Origin: Acanthochlamys bracteata
Lineage: Eukaryota > Streptophyta > Magnoliopsida > Pandanales > Velloziaceae
Reading direction: 5' to 3'
Length of the DNA: 64,000 bases
NCBI GenBank assembly: GCA_019914995.1
Contig: CM034141.1
Coordinates: 744,001-808,000 of the forward strand
Within the stretch, counting starts at the first letter, position 1; each line of letters opens with the position of its first letter. The notes beneath the pieces were generated by a model that searched no databases, was not told the origin of the DNA, and worked only from the letters and a program-made list of their open reading frames with translations. A program made the translations under genes and the position numbers. Below, one piece after another: positions 24,494 to 35,758 of the stretch.

Positions 24494-26440
24494 TATACAG
24501 GTCAAAACGTTTCCATACGTACTAAAGCTTTTAGTTAGATTGCTTCCAGTTTTTCAGCTTTATAACCTCGTCACCATCTCAAACTATACCAATGCCATCT
24601 ACCTTGTTAGATGTTCTACATATAGCAGTCAACCGGAGTAGGAAAATTTTGTATGCAATTTGGAGTTTGTGATTCTATTCTTTAGGAAATCAATAGTAGG
24701 TAACATAATTTTTTTTCAAAGAAACTACCAACGGTTGTTGGAACATCTTTTCAGCCCTGGATTTATGCGGGTTATTATCAAAACTGATAGGTCTTCTTGT
24801 TCCTTTTCTAGCTTGTTAATGTCACTGAAGACAGCAGGAATTTATTCTCGAACAAAACTAAGCTATTTCTGCTCTGAATTTTTTCTCTGTTTAATGTTGA
24901 TGTTTAATTTTTAGTACGACGATTAGATTGGCTACCTACTGACTGACAAAAGGAGCACTAAAATGAGTAAGCAGGTCTCGACATAGTGCCAACTTATGTA
25001 GGTATTTCTAGTTGTGTTCATCTTACAAGTGCTTCCATTTTCATGGTCTGAAGTGTTGTTTTATGGATTTTGCGAGGGCATTACAGTTCGACGACGGAGA
25101 CAGAGCACCTAATAGAAAACATTGGATTCCTGGGTCACTCTTTTACATTGATTGTTCTATTGGAAGCATTCTGATAGATTTTTTTTTTCACCTTTACTAG
25201 TTGCTAGTTTTACTGCAAAATTGTTATTTGATGAAATGTGTTCTTTACATTCGAAAGTAACTTTTTTTTTTCCAACAAAATCACTTTCAAATAATTTTTC
25301 ATATTCTTTTATAATTTAGATTTTATTATTTAGATTTAATCAGTTTCTAAGGAGTCACATTTCAGAAATTTTTTTTTTGAAAAGAACACACGAAGATCAT
25401 TGTCATTTCTTTTTGTTAGAATCTTAAAAGTGGGTTTTCGTTAGTTTAATTAAGTATTAGTTGATTAAAATGACATGCCAACCATAGCACTTCAAGTTTC
25501 CATTCGTGATTGGAAAGCAAATAATAGTAAAATTATAAATTAAGATCCCTTCCTTATCTCTAATTCTTTTAAACATGGTAAATGTTTATTTTGTGATTAC
25601 AGATATCAGACTATATGAAATTACCAAAGAAATGTATAGTTTATAAAAGCTCGTGAAAGAATTCATAGAGTTTTAGAATAAAAAATTATTTAAGAACTTT
25701 TGAAAAAATGAATTAGACTTTCTTATTTTAATATATAATAATAAAACAAATAATAAAAATTAACAATATATATATATATGTATATTTTAATCATCTTAAT
25801 TAAGTGGCAGAATGAAAATATATTCGTAGTTCGATCGAGATGAAATTTTGTCAATATGTTAACGATTCGTAGTTTTTCATATCCAACGAAAAAATTTGAA
25901 GATCTCTATGACCACAAACAGTCATGGAGTGTGCTAAATTATGCATAAAAATTGAATGCCTATATATATATATATATATTAATAAATTTTATAAAATTAA
26001 AAAAATAATGAATTATTAAAATATTTTTTTAAAATGATAAATATTTCAAACGACAATATCAAACGTCCTTAATTCTTTTAACTCCTTCATGTACATTCAC
26101 AACACCAATCAATACTCAAAATTTATTTACTTTTTCATAAGTGATTTTAGAAGTGATTTCTTTCTAAAACAATTATATTTTTATATTATTATGTTTAATT
26201 ATAGAAATTTTTATAAATTTATTTTTATTTATTTTAAAAACATGTGAAATAATTAAAACAAAAGGAAAAACCAGACACCAATAACTTCACCTACAAAAGA
26301 CACACACCTGCACAGACACCAACACATAAAAATAAAAAAGCTGAAACTGTTGCCAAATTTTCAAGTTCCCAAAACTGATCCTCTTCTTGTTCTTCTTCTT
26401 CTTTCTTTCTGTAAAATCTCAAAATTTTGAAGAAATAGTA
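24494..26440. other. Intergenic region, no gene seen
   Basis: Downstream flank of the membrane-protein gene followed by AT-rich DNA. It includes short TA dinucleotide runs at about 25770-25790 and 25960-25980, which are simple microsatellites. Short open frames on both strands have no recognisable similarity. From about 26270 on, the sequence is probably leader of the DnaJ gene, with a CTT-rich stretch just before its start. Confidence 0.55.
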
Positions 26441-26446
26441 AAGAAA

Positions 26447-27835
26447 ATGGGAAACCATAGTGATGGTAGAGATTATTACTGCCAAATTTTAGAGGTACCA
26501 AAATCTGCAACTCAGCAAGAGATCAGAAGGGCTTACAGATCCCTATGCAAGAAATGGCATCCTGATAAACACCCACCGGCTTCCCGGCTGGAAGCCGAGA
26601 CCCGTTTCAAGGCCATCTCCGAGGCTTACGAGGTTAATTCCCTTATCCAATTATGTTGTTGTGAAAATTTTTCATTTAGTAGTTTAGAAGTTTTCATTGA
26701 TTCCTTTTGATTCTTAGGCTCTCATTGATCAAGACCAAAATGGAAGAGATTCGAATGATTTACGTTTCCGGTCAGCTGGTATGCCGCATAACGGAAGCAG
26801 TAACAATAAGACGAGCTCACAAGATGAAGTACCAAGAACAAGTTCGGCAAGGACGAGAAGTATCAGAGACATTTACTACGCAATGCGCAGCGAGTTTGGT
26901 CCTCATCAAGGGTTGTCATGTAACTCGTCGACGTCAAGAAGGAAGCCTCCGCCGGTGGAGAAGAAGCTGGAGTGCACGCTGGAGGAGCTCTGCAACGGTT
27001 GCAAGAAGGAGATCAAGTTTACCAGAGACGTCCTTGCTAAAGACGGGTATGTACATTTTATTGCCTGAACATTACACAATCAGTAACTTAACTGTAGCTC
27101 AATTTGCTTTCTTTCTGTGGGAAAAAAAATCTAATTCAATCAGTAATACTAGAAATTTCAAGCTACAAATTGCAACACTATAGTGTTACTAATTAGAAAG
27201 AGACATTGAAAATTTCGTTCAGCAACATATTTATAACGAGACAGCGGAAAAAAACTCAAACAAGAACCTATGAATGAATGTTCGAACAATTGAACCATAT
27301 ATGTAATGCAAGTTCAAAATAAAAATACAATTGAACAATTTTTATGTCAATCTTTTATTTATACCATTCCTTTTCTTCATTGATCAGTACAATTATTCGG
27401 AAAGACGAAACTTTGATAATCAAAGTAAGACCTGGATGGAAGAAAGGAACCAAAATAACATTTGAAGGCATGGGAGATGAACGTCCCGGTTGCATACCAG
27501 CTGATGTAGTCTTTACCGTAACTGAAAAGGACCACCCTATCTACAAAAGAGTAGGCAACGATTTGGTACTAAAACTACAAGTTCCCCTTGCCAACGCTCT
27601 AACGGGATGGACGTTCAGCTTCAAACTGCTGACAGGCGAACGAATGAGTTGTTCTTTGGTGGATGAAATTGTTCACCCTGAATACGAGAAGGTTATCAAG
27701 GGGAAAGGCATGCCAATCGTGAATGAGAAAGGAAACAGAGGTGACCTTAGGATCAAGTTCCGTATAAATTTTCCGAAGAGTTTGAGTCGAGAGCAACGCG
27801 AGAGTATTCGGGAGATTCTGAAGGATTGCAGTTAA
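26447..27835 (+). CDS. DnaJ subfamily B (type II) J-domain co-chaperone
   Basis: Three exons, 26447-26632, 26718-27046 and 27388-27835, join in frame to give 320 aa. Residues 9-66 form a J domain with the HPD motif at 38-40, which stimulates Hsp70 ATPase. A short polar linker (about 67-140) replaces the Gly/Phe region and lacks a cysteine-rich zinc finger, so this is the type II (Sis1/DNAJB) layout. Residues about 145-320 are the substrate-binding C-terminal domains, with ECTLEELCNGCKKEIKFTRD, VRPGWKKGTKITFEGMGDE and GKGMPIVNEKG being characteristic. It should deliver unfolded clients to cytosolic or nuclear Hsp70. The linker is less glycine-rich than in most family members. The ATG is the first in frame with the J domain. 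Confidence 0.93.
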
Positions 27836-30800
27836 AGATTTCTTCACTTCGCAGAGTAGAGTATTAATGTGTTGTGCGCTTTCCTAGTTGTAGATTTACC
27901 AACCAATAAGAAACTCTTTTGGGTTTTAAGGCGTTAACTCTTACAAAGAACGTATTTATTTTGAATTAAACACATTTTTTTTTAAAAATAAAATTATTTT
28001 TTATATTTTATTTTGTATTAAAGTAAATTATAAAATTTTAAACTTCATAAATAATTTTTTGATAAATGAATTAGGCACAATAAGTTGTAAATATTGATGG
28101 ATTTCGCCCCTTCAATTGGACTCAAAATAATATTTGGGCCTTGTGGTCCAACAAGTAATCGAGCTATAGGCCTGTTTGCGTGATTTAGAAACGAAGTGCT
28201 TGGAAAAGTAAAAAATTTATTTCATAAATGTGTTTTTGGATGAAAAACATTTGTTTTAAAAATAAATTAAGAACGATGCTTGGATAAAAAGTAATACTTG
28301 TAAATTAGAATTCCATTGAATATATAATGAATAATATATTAAATTTGTGTTTTTATATATATTTTAATTTTCTTACATTAGCATAATCTTTTTTCATATT
28401 TAAATAATTTTAAAAATAAACCCAAATAATCAGATTATTCTTTTTCTAAATATGTGGTCTTCTTTATATATGTATCTATATAGTTATACCAGTGGTGAGA
28501 AATAATAATAATGCGTAAGTAACTAATGAGAGCTTTTTTTTTTAATATTTTGTTCTTCTTGTTTTATTAATACATAATTTCTTTATTAGTGGATGTTTGA
28601 AGAGCTTATATCTCATTTTCACTCCAAACTTTTATTTCTATTTCAATAAAGCTTATAAAATATTTTATAAAAGTTTTTAAAATTTTTAGAAACAAAAATA
28701 ATTCTACATCATAAAATTTTATTTTAATTATTTTTAAATAAAAAGAAAGGACATATTTTTAAAAGTTTATTTTCAGTGAGCACTTTGTAACAGCATCTTA
28801 GTCCACAAAAGAAAAAAAAAAGTCTTCATCAATGACGTTGGCTTAATGTATATCTTGTTCCAAAGTTGAAGCTTTTGACCCAACTTGATATTAAGAGAAA
28901 TTATATTAAAGATAGGTAAGACAATCGTTTTAATTACTACTGCATCAGACATTGCCGTCAACAACAAAAACAGGCGCCGAAAGCCATCACTCAGAGCTTT
29001 CGAGTGATGTAGATTTTAATATAACTTTTTAATATATAAATTTAGAAGAAATTAATTTTTATGAAATTTAATCTAACTATATTGAATGATTATAATTTAA
29101 TTAATATTTAATTATAAAAGATAAATAATTTTATTTTTAAAAATAAAATATAGAAAAATAAGGAACATAAGATAAGAGCTTTGCTTCAGTTGCGAACACC
29201 ACATCAACTTAGGGATATTTTGGAATACTCAAACTAAGAATCTTTTTGAAAAAGAATTTTTTAAAAAATTAAAAAATATAATTTAAAGTTTTTAACATAT
29301 CTGTAATTTTAAATTAAAAAAGGAATTTAAAAAAATAAAATTTTCGAAATAATAATTAGCACTATCAAAGCAATTAAAAACACGTTTTAATCGTCCAGAA
29401 TTTCAAAATTTGTTATTATAATTAAAATTTTAAATATTTTATTTGTATAAAAAATTAAAAATTTTAATTTAATAACTGAATTTTAGTTTAAAATTTTTAA
29501 CTTACATATTTTTTGATGCATTTTTATTTTTTAATTTATAACTTAAAAATAATTAATAAAAAAATTGAATTTTACTTTAATTTATATTTTTAAAAAAATT
29601 ATTTTTATTTTTCACTTATTTAGCACATAATTACGAGAATTTAAAACAAATCCTAAATATCACCTAATTAGTGGTTCACAGCGCAAAAGATTATTTAATT
29701 TATCTGACGATTATACAGTTTGTGGTGTTTTAGGCAAATACCGAATCAATACGCAAAATAATTTTGGTCCAAATGCTAACGCATTCGTTCGGTGAAAGCA
29801 AAACCAAAACTTATCTACAAATTGTGGAATTTGTCAAACATTAATTCACGTCTTTCAAAGAAAGTTTCTAAAAATATAATTAAAACTCTCGTGTCCTAAG
29901 AATTCTGAATAAGCATTTTTTTTCTTCTTCAACGAAAAAAAAAAAAAATGTGGGTAATATTGCGTTTGGCTTTGCATAGTTACATTTTATTATTCTAATT
30001 TATTATAAAATTTATTTAGAAAATATAAAAACTTTATTATTATTTATTTTTATTATTGTTTTTATTTTGAAAAAATTTAAATATTCCTTAAAAGGGAATG
30101 AAGCGTGAAGTCAATGAAGTTTATGGAATCTAGTAAGTTTGTTGATTGTAATAGATAACCTTTTTGTGCAAATGTTTTTTGGTCAAGCACGCTAGCTAAG
30201 CAATTATTTTAAAAAGCAGGCTCATTTTTTCCGCGTATTTTCCGCGTTGATTTTGAAAAACCATTGCAAACGTGCAATCTACAAATGAATGATCTCATCC
30301 ATAATACTTCTCTATTGTTTTTTATTATGTTTATTTCTCCAAGATTTTGTTTATAATTTATATTTTTTAAAATTAAAAATAAAATTCATTTGTAAAATAT
30401 TCTAAATATTATTTCAAAAGTATTTTATTTAACTAATATGGTTGCACCTTTTTGTCTATTTAGAAATAGTCTGATTTCCATAAAGTGAGTTTTCCATAAA
30501 GCTTTGAAACATAGTTAAAATAAATCAAACTTTTATATTTAAAAGTATTTAAAAAATGAGTCAATACATCAGAAATAAATTTCGTGTTAAAATTTTCTAT
30601 TAAAAAAGATGAATTTGGATACAAGTAATTTATATTCTTAATAAAATTATTTGTACCATATTATTACGGGTGCATTTAGAATTACATTTTTCAAACAGAA
30701 ATTTTTATTTTTTTATTATATATTTTAATATAAATTTAATAAATATATAGAAAATTTATTTAAAAATATAAACAATATAAAAAAATTATAAATATATTGT

Positions 30801-31200
30801 TATTAGTTTTTTAAAATAAAAAAATAAAACCTTTTTTAATAAAAATAAAAATATTTTTTATTTAAAAAAATTATTTTGTAAACACTTTCAAACGCTCTAT
30901 AAATTTTTTCTAAACAAGACATTTCAACTATGAAGACAATTTTCATTTTCTATAACTGAATTTTATCATAAAATAAACTAAATTATTTGATAGATATAAT
31001 TTTATAAGTTTTTATTTATAATAATGGCCGTTCCGTGTATATTATAATTAACTAGTTATATATATTATAATTTAATACAATGTCCTTCCGTACGTTGTTC
31101 TCCGTACAAGTGTTGGCGCCTTTCTCCACATGAAAATAGTCGTCGTTCTTATCCCATCATTTAATCTTACGGTCTGTATCAACAGTTCTTAGCTTTTTTA
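27836..31200. other. Long AT-rich intergenic region with element-like blocks
   Basis: No gene is supported. Several AT-rich blocks have borders like other MITE candidates here: about 28160-28460 (TTTGCGTGATTTAG), 29385-29660 (matching the GTATTTCAAATA family in layout), 29960-30090 (TTGCGTTTGGCTTTG) and 30664-30900 (listed). A small perfect hairpin, CATCACTC and GAGTGATG around a nine-base loop, sits at 28985-29009. Confidence 0.5.
30664..30900. repeat. AT-rich MITE-like element, GGTGCATTTAG / CAAACGCTC ends
   Basis: Left end GGGTGCATTTAGAATTACA and right end CACTTTCAAACGCTC are inverted relatives of each other and of the ends of the element at 33818-34051 (left end AGTGCGTTTAGAATTA). The interior is nearly pure A+T with no open frame. 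Confidence 0.45.
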
Positions 31201-31232
31201 TTATCAACGGTTGAGATTGTTTTAAAACTAAC

Positions 31233-31650
31233 CACGTGGTGAATTGAATATTAGTTCTGATATTTCACCACATATTCTATTCTTAACTCTACCTAACTCT
31301 CCTAATCCTAAAGTTTAACTTAAGTGCCCACGTTGCAACTTCTCAACAAACTCTTCACCGGGCCCCACTTCATCGACGTCACTTCACAGTAACTGACGCC
31401 ATCGACCAAGTTGTCACAATCATCACCGTTCACCTTAATTTCGCTCATGAAATAGCATCCGTCGATTTTCAATCCCCGCGCGGTTCATGTCCGTCCAAAA
31501 AACATTTCGTAAGCCGTGACGATAGTAGATTGTAATATAATATTGACGCGTGTGGTTAGGTGGGGACCACTGTAGACTAGTACAGAATCTGGGCGGCGCC
31601 GGTTTCACCACTCCCACACGTGTACATATTTCAAATCATACAGACACGTG
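31233..31650 (+). promoter_or_regulatory. Cluster of three G-boxes / ABRE-like sites upstream of the NAC gene
   Basis: The palindrome CACGTG occurs at 31233-31238 (ACCACGTGGT), 31617-31622 (CACACGTGTA) and 31645-31650 (GACACGTGCC), all within 530 bases of the NAC start codon. These are core sites for bZIP factors of the ABF/AREB type and for bHLH factors. ATAF1-type genes are known to respond to ABA, drought and wounding, so ABA control is a reasonable inference. Confidence 0.6.
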
Positions 31651-31666
31651 CCGTTAAAACGAAGTC

Positions 31667-31672
31667 TATAAG
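31667..31672 (+). promoter_or_regulatory. Probable TATA box of the NAC gene
   Basis: TATAAG lies 89 bases before the ATG at 31761, directly downstream of the last two G-boxes. The assignment rests on motif and spacing only. Confidence 0.4.
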
Positions 31673-31760
31673 TTGATCCTTGGTCTCCGTTTCCAACTTT
31701 CAAAAGCTTCGCCTTTCTTATTACAAGAAGAGAAGAGGCGAAAAGATCTATTACAGCAAA

Positions 31761-33277
31761 ATGGGCGGCGGCGGAAGCGGAGACCTGCAGATGCAGTTGC
31801 CACCGGGGTTCCGATTCCATCCGACAGACGATGAGCTAGTCAAACATTATCTCTGTCGTAAGTGTTCTGGTCTTACGATCGCTGTTCCCATTATCGCAGA
31901 GATCGATCTTTACAAATTCGACCCGTGGGATCTTCCAGGTAATTAATCGTCTCCCCACTCGACTCTTCTCATGAACGTCTTTTTTCTTTTTATAGCTTTT
32001 AGTGATGTTTTTGTAATTTGTTTTTGGCAGGGGTGGCGTTATACGGAGAGAAAGAGTGGTACTTCTTCTCGCCAAGAGACAGGAAATACCCTAACGGGTC
32101 AAGACCGAACAGAGCAGCAGGTTCGGGATACTGGAAAGCTACCGGTGCCGACAAACCGATCGGTTTACCGAAGCCGGTAGCGATAAAGAAAGCACTTGTT
32201 TTTTATTCCGGTAAAGCTCCAAAGGGAGAAAAAACCAACTGGATCATGCACGAGTACCGTCTTGCTGACGTCGACCGTTCTGCGCGCCGGAAAAACCACA
32301 GCCTCCGGGTACGTACGTATTCACTAACACCAAACACTTAACTAATCCTATAACTTCGTTCCGCGTTGTCAATTTAGGGCTTGGTTAATTAACATCCCAA
32401 ATTTACTTTTTTTTAAAATTATTTTTAATATAAAATACATATAAAAATTAAAATAAATTTTTTCACAATAAATTTTTTTAAAATTTAATTTTAAAACTTA
32501 ATATAAATATTAAATTAATATATAATTTTATTTTTTATAAATAATTTTAATTTTAATTTACTTTCAAACAAACTCACTTCACCTACTTTTATTGTCCTTA
32601 GAGGTGCTGTTAGTTTGTCAGAAACGTGTGCTTTTGTTATCGGTTGTCTATGCATGTAGGCCCCAATTGTGTGAGATATGAAATGCACCTATGTGAACGC
32701 AAACTGTATTCCACCGACTGTGGGGACCAGTCACTAGACGACAAAGTTTAAAATAATAGATGTTGTCCGTCTGATTAAAATCTAACGATTGTGTGTTTTG
32801 ATTCTGCAGTTGGACGACTGGGTTCTGTGCCGTATCTACAACAAGAAAGGGTCTGGTTTAGAAAAACCCATTAAACCAACACAAAACCGAACCGCACCGG
32901 TTCAAATCTGGTCTTCTAACATGGTCGTTGATCAAAAGCCGCAGATACTGTCGCACGTGCCACAACCCTCAGTCCACATGCAGCACGTGCCAGTTTCGGA
33001 CTTGTTCACTTACGATCATTCGGAATCATTACCTAAGCTTCACACCGACTCCAGCTGTTCCGAGCACGTCTTGTCACCCGAGTTCAGCGCGTGCGAGACT
33101 AGCGAGAGCCATTCACGTTGGCGACCTGCGCCGGTGAACGACTGGGTAAAACCCCTTGAAGTTCCAGGAAATAACGGAATCGCCACCGTTAATGGGCTTC
33201 CTTCATTATCTCCTTCTGTTACAGGCTTTCGCGACGCGTTTCAGGACATACTCATGTATTTACAGAAACCATTCTAG
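31761..33277 (+). CDS. NAC domain transcription factor, ATAF1/ANAC002 type
   Basis: Three exons, 31761-31938, 32031-32308 and 32810-33277, join in frame to give 307 aa, with introns at the two positions usual for NAC genes. The NAC DNA-binding domain spans about residues 13-163: [20 protein letters not shown] (A), [15 protein letters not shown] (B), [20 protein letters not shown] and [12 protein letters not shown] (C), [20 protein letters not shown] (D), and [14 protein letters not shown] (E). The C-terminal region keeps the ATAF landmarks [18 protein letters not shown] and a final [11 protein letters not shown], which relatives share near their ends. It should act in the nucleus as an activator or repressor in ABA, drought, wounding and senescence responses. 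An AT-rich element occupies part of intron 2. Distinguishing ATAF1 from ATAF2 would need a tree. Confidence 0.95.
32395..32582. repeat. AT-rich MITE-like element inside NAC intron 2
   Basis: An almost pure A+T block, from about CCCAAATTTACTTTTTTT to TTTACTTTCAAACAAACTC, lies inside the 501-bp second intron of the NAC gene. Its motif order resembles the blocks at 4085-4290 and 8693-8895. It explains much of the intron length. Confidence 0.35.
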
Positions 33278-35758
33278 GCATGCATGGATGCACATGCGAA
33301 GTGCGTGACTCAGACGACTCAGGCGAGCTGCTGCTACTGACGGTGGGAGTTTTTAACCGTTGATGTGATCGGATTCGATTAAGGTCAGATCGATGGTTAT
33401 GATAGATTAGTTTTTCTGGTCTGCGGCAGCGATGAGACCGAGTTTTGGCGTCTGTTTAGTTTGAAAGAAAAAAGAAAAAAAAATGGTGATCCTAATTATT
33501 TGTTGGGAGGAAAAAAAAGAATAGTAAATTGCTAGGTTAAAATTTTTCAGAAAAATGTTTGGCGTACTCTTCAACATTATCATGAAATATAGATGAACAA
33601 TATTGTATTTTATTTTTTCATATATATAGAATGAAATTTGTATTCTCATGGTAGCGAAAGTTGGGGAAGATTTGACATATATTCTTTGTTAATTCTGTCG
33701 ATTGAACTTTCAGTGTGAACTTTTGTTGGAGTAATATTGGAATTTGTCAACAGCGATGAACCGATAAACATGTAAAACTAACTAACAAGAAAAAATAGAA
33801 AAAACAAAACAATATTAGAGTGCGTTTAGAATTATTTATGAAATAGAATTTTTTAAAATAAAAAATATTTATTTTTTAAAAAATAAATTTTAATTTTTTT
33901 ATTTTTAAAAAATAATAAAATTATGTAATAAAAATTTTTTTATACTATCTAAATTTTTAAATAAAAATTTTAAATATTTATAAAGTATTATAAATTATAA
34001 AATATAGAAAAATTGAAAAGTAATTTTTTAAACGGTATATCAAACGCACCTAAAAGGAGAAACAAAAATCAATAGAAGTAACAAGTATGCAAAAAATTTG
34101 GCTTCATTAAAGTTTTTTGCTGAAATCACCTCACTTTTCAGATTTTTCTTATATAGACCATTTTGTTTGGACATACCATTTCGGAGACATTTGGCAGAGA
34201 AAACAACTTTTCAAATTCTATTTTATATTTTTTATAATTATTTAGAATATTTAAATATAAAAAAATCTACGCAAATTTTTTTATTATTTTAAAATCATTA
34301 AAATAAAATTCATTTTTCAATTAAATAAAAATATTTTTTATTTTAAAAATATTTATTTCAAAATCATCCAAATATTCATTTCTTTTAATTCGTGTCAATC
34401 GTCCTACCAACTTTTCAGTATTGATGAGCTAGAAGCCCAGCACTTATATTTGGGCTTTTCAGTTCAGCCTAATCCACCCATTTGCACTGTTGTTATCTTA
34501 ACGAGGTAAAAAAGTACGTGTTTTTAAAGCGCACGCCAGGTGTTTGTAGTAATTCCATAACCAATTTTTACGCTAAAATATTTAAAGTTTAAATTGCCAC
34601 TCTAATTTGTTGTCTAAAATTTACTTTCAAATATAATTAAAATACAAAAAGCGTAACTAACTTTCCTACTCTAAATTTAATTTTTAAAAAATATTGTTTC
34701 AAATACACCGAGCTCACTTTATTTTATCAATTTTTAAATTTGAACTTATTTTTTATATTTTAGTTCTTCAAACTCTGTTAAGAAAATTTTAGTTCTATAT
34801 TATTTATCAATAGTACTGAAATTATACTTATAAAAATTTTAACTCATTTATTTTATTACTAATTAATTTTGAAAAAAATTTTGAATTCGTTATATAATAT
34901 TAGAACGGGCTGAGTCAGATTGGTTTATAATATGAGCTAAATTTAACTTTATTATTCATATTAGTTATGGCTTTTATGATTAACTTTATTTTAGAATAAA
35001 ATAGCTCGTTTTATTTCAGAACAGATATCTCGTTTCATTTAAAAATAATTGTTCGCTATATATTAGGACGAATAATTTACTTTATTTCAGGGCAGATAAT
35101 CTGTTTCATCCAACTTTTATTATATGACAAGTGATAATCATCAGTTCAATTAAAAAATGCTCCGCTGGTGCTGAAATAATATTAATAAAAAAATTTGAAC
35201 TCTTGACAATTGATTTTGAAATGAATTCTAAATACGTCATATACATTGTCAAAGTTTTATCGAACTCAATTCTACCAAGTTTAGTTTTACTTCAATTTCT
35301 ATAAATTAAAACAAGTTCAAAACTTTTACGATTTCCAGATTCACTTCCGAGCAACTCACACACGGGATTACTTTGAAGCTTCACCATGTTGTATTTATTG
35401 ACGTGGAATTCTTAGATGCTCTACAATATCCTGTTATCCTTTTCCTTATCATACTAACCAATTGATTTCGTCCACATGGAATGTACAGGTTTCTGAGGAC
35501 CAGGAAAAAAAATTCATGCCTTTGCTGTAACGGGTATAATCAGCATCAAGCAGGTTTGCAGCATCACAGACTATGTGGAGAAGAAGATGGCCACATAGGA
35601 GAACCATCCCCACGAAGTTTTTCCTGCAATATCAACAAGTCCACCTTGGTCCCCCTGCCACCACACAGATGAGAATTGTGGTTTAATTTGAAGTTATGGA
35701 ACTGGAGAAACCCATGAAAGATGAAGAAGCTTAGTTTCTTGGAAGTTTTTCTGCTTTC
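33278..35758. other. Intergenic region between NAC and SGRL genes
   Basis: NAC 3' flank, one AT-rich element (33818-34051) and more AT-rich DNA to about 35340. At 35481-35672 the plus strand has a 63-codon open frame (MYRFLRTRKKNSCLCC at its start) with balanced base composition. I do not recognise it; it may be part of the SGRL leader or an upstream open frame. It is not called as a gene. Confidence 0.5.
33818..34051. repeat. AT-rich MITE-like element, AGTGCGTTTAG / CAAACGCACCT ends
   Basis: The left end AGTGCGTTTAGAATTATTT and right end ATATCAAACGCACCT are inverted copies over about ten bases. Between them lies nearly pure A+T DNA with no open frame. This is the best-defined member of the GTGCGTTT-ended family in the window. 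Confidence 0.55.

Noticed and set aside
25770-25980. TA dinucleotide runs
   Set aside because: Ordinary microsatellites in AT-rich DNA, with no larger structure.
28985-29009. Eight-base perfect hairpin with nine-base loop
   Set aside because: Too short and isolated to support a terminator or RNA gene in plant intergenic DNA.
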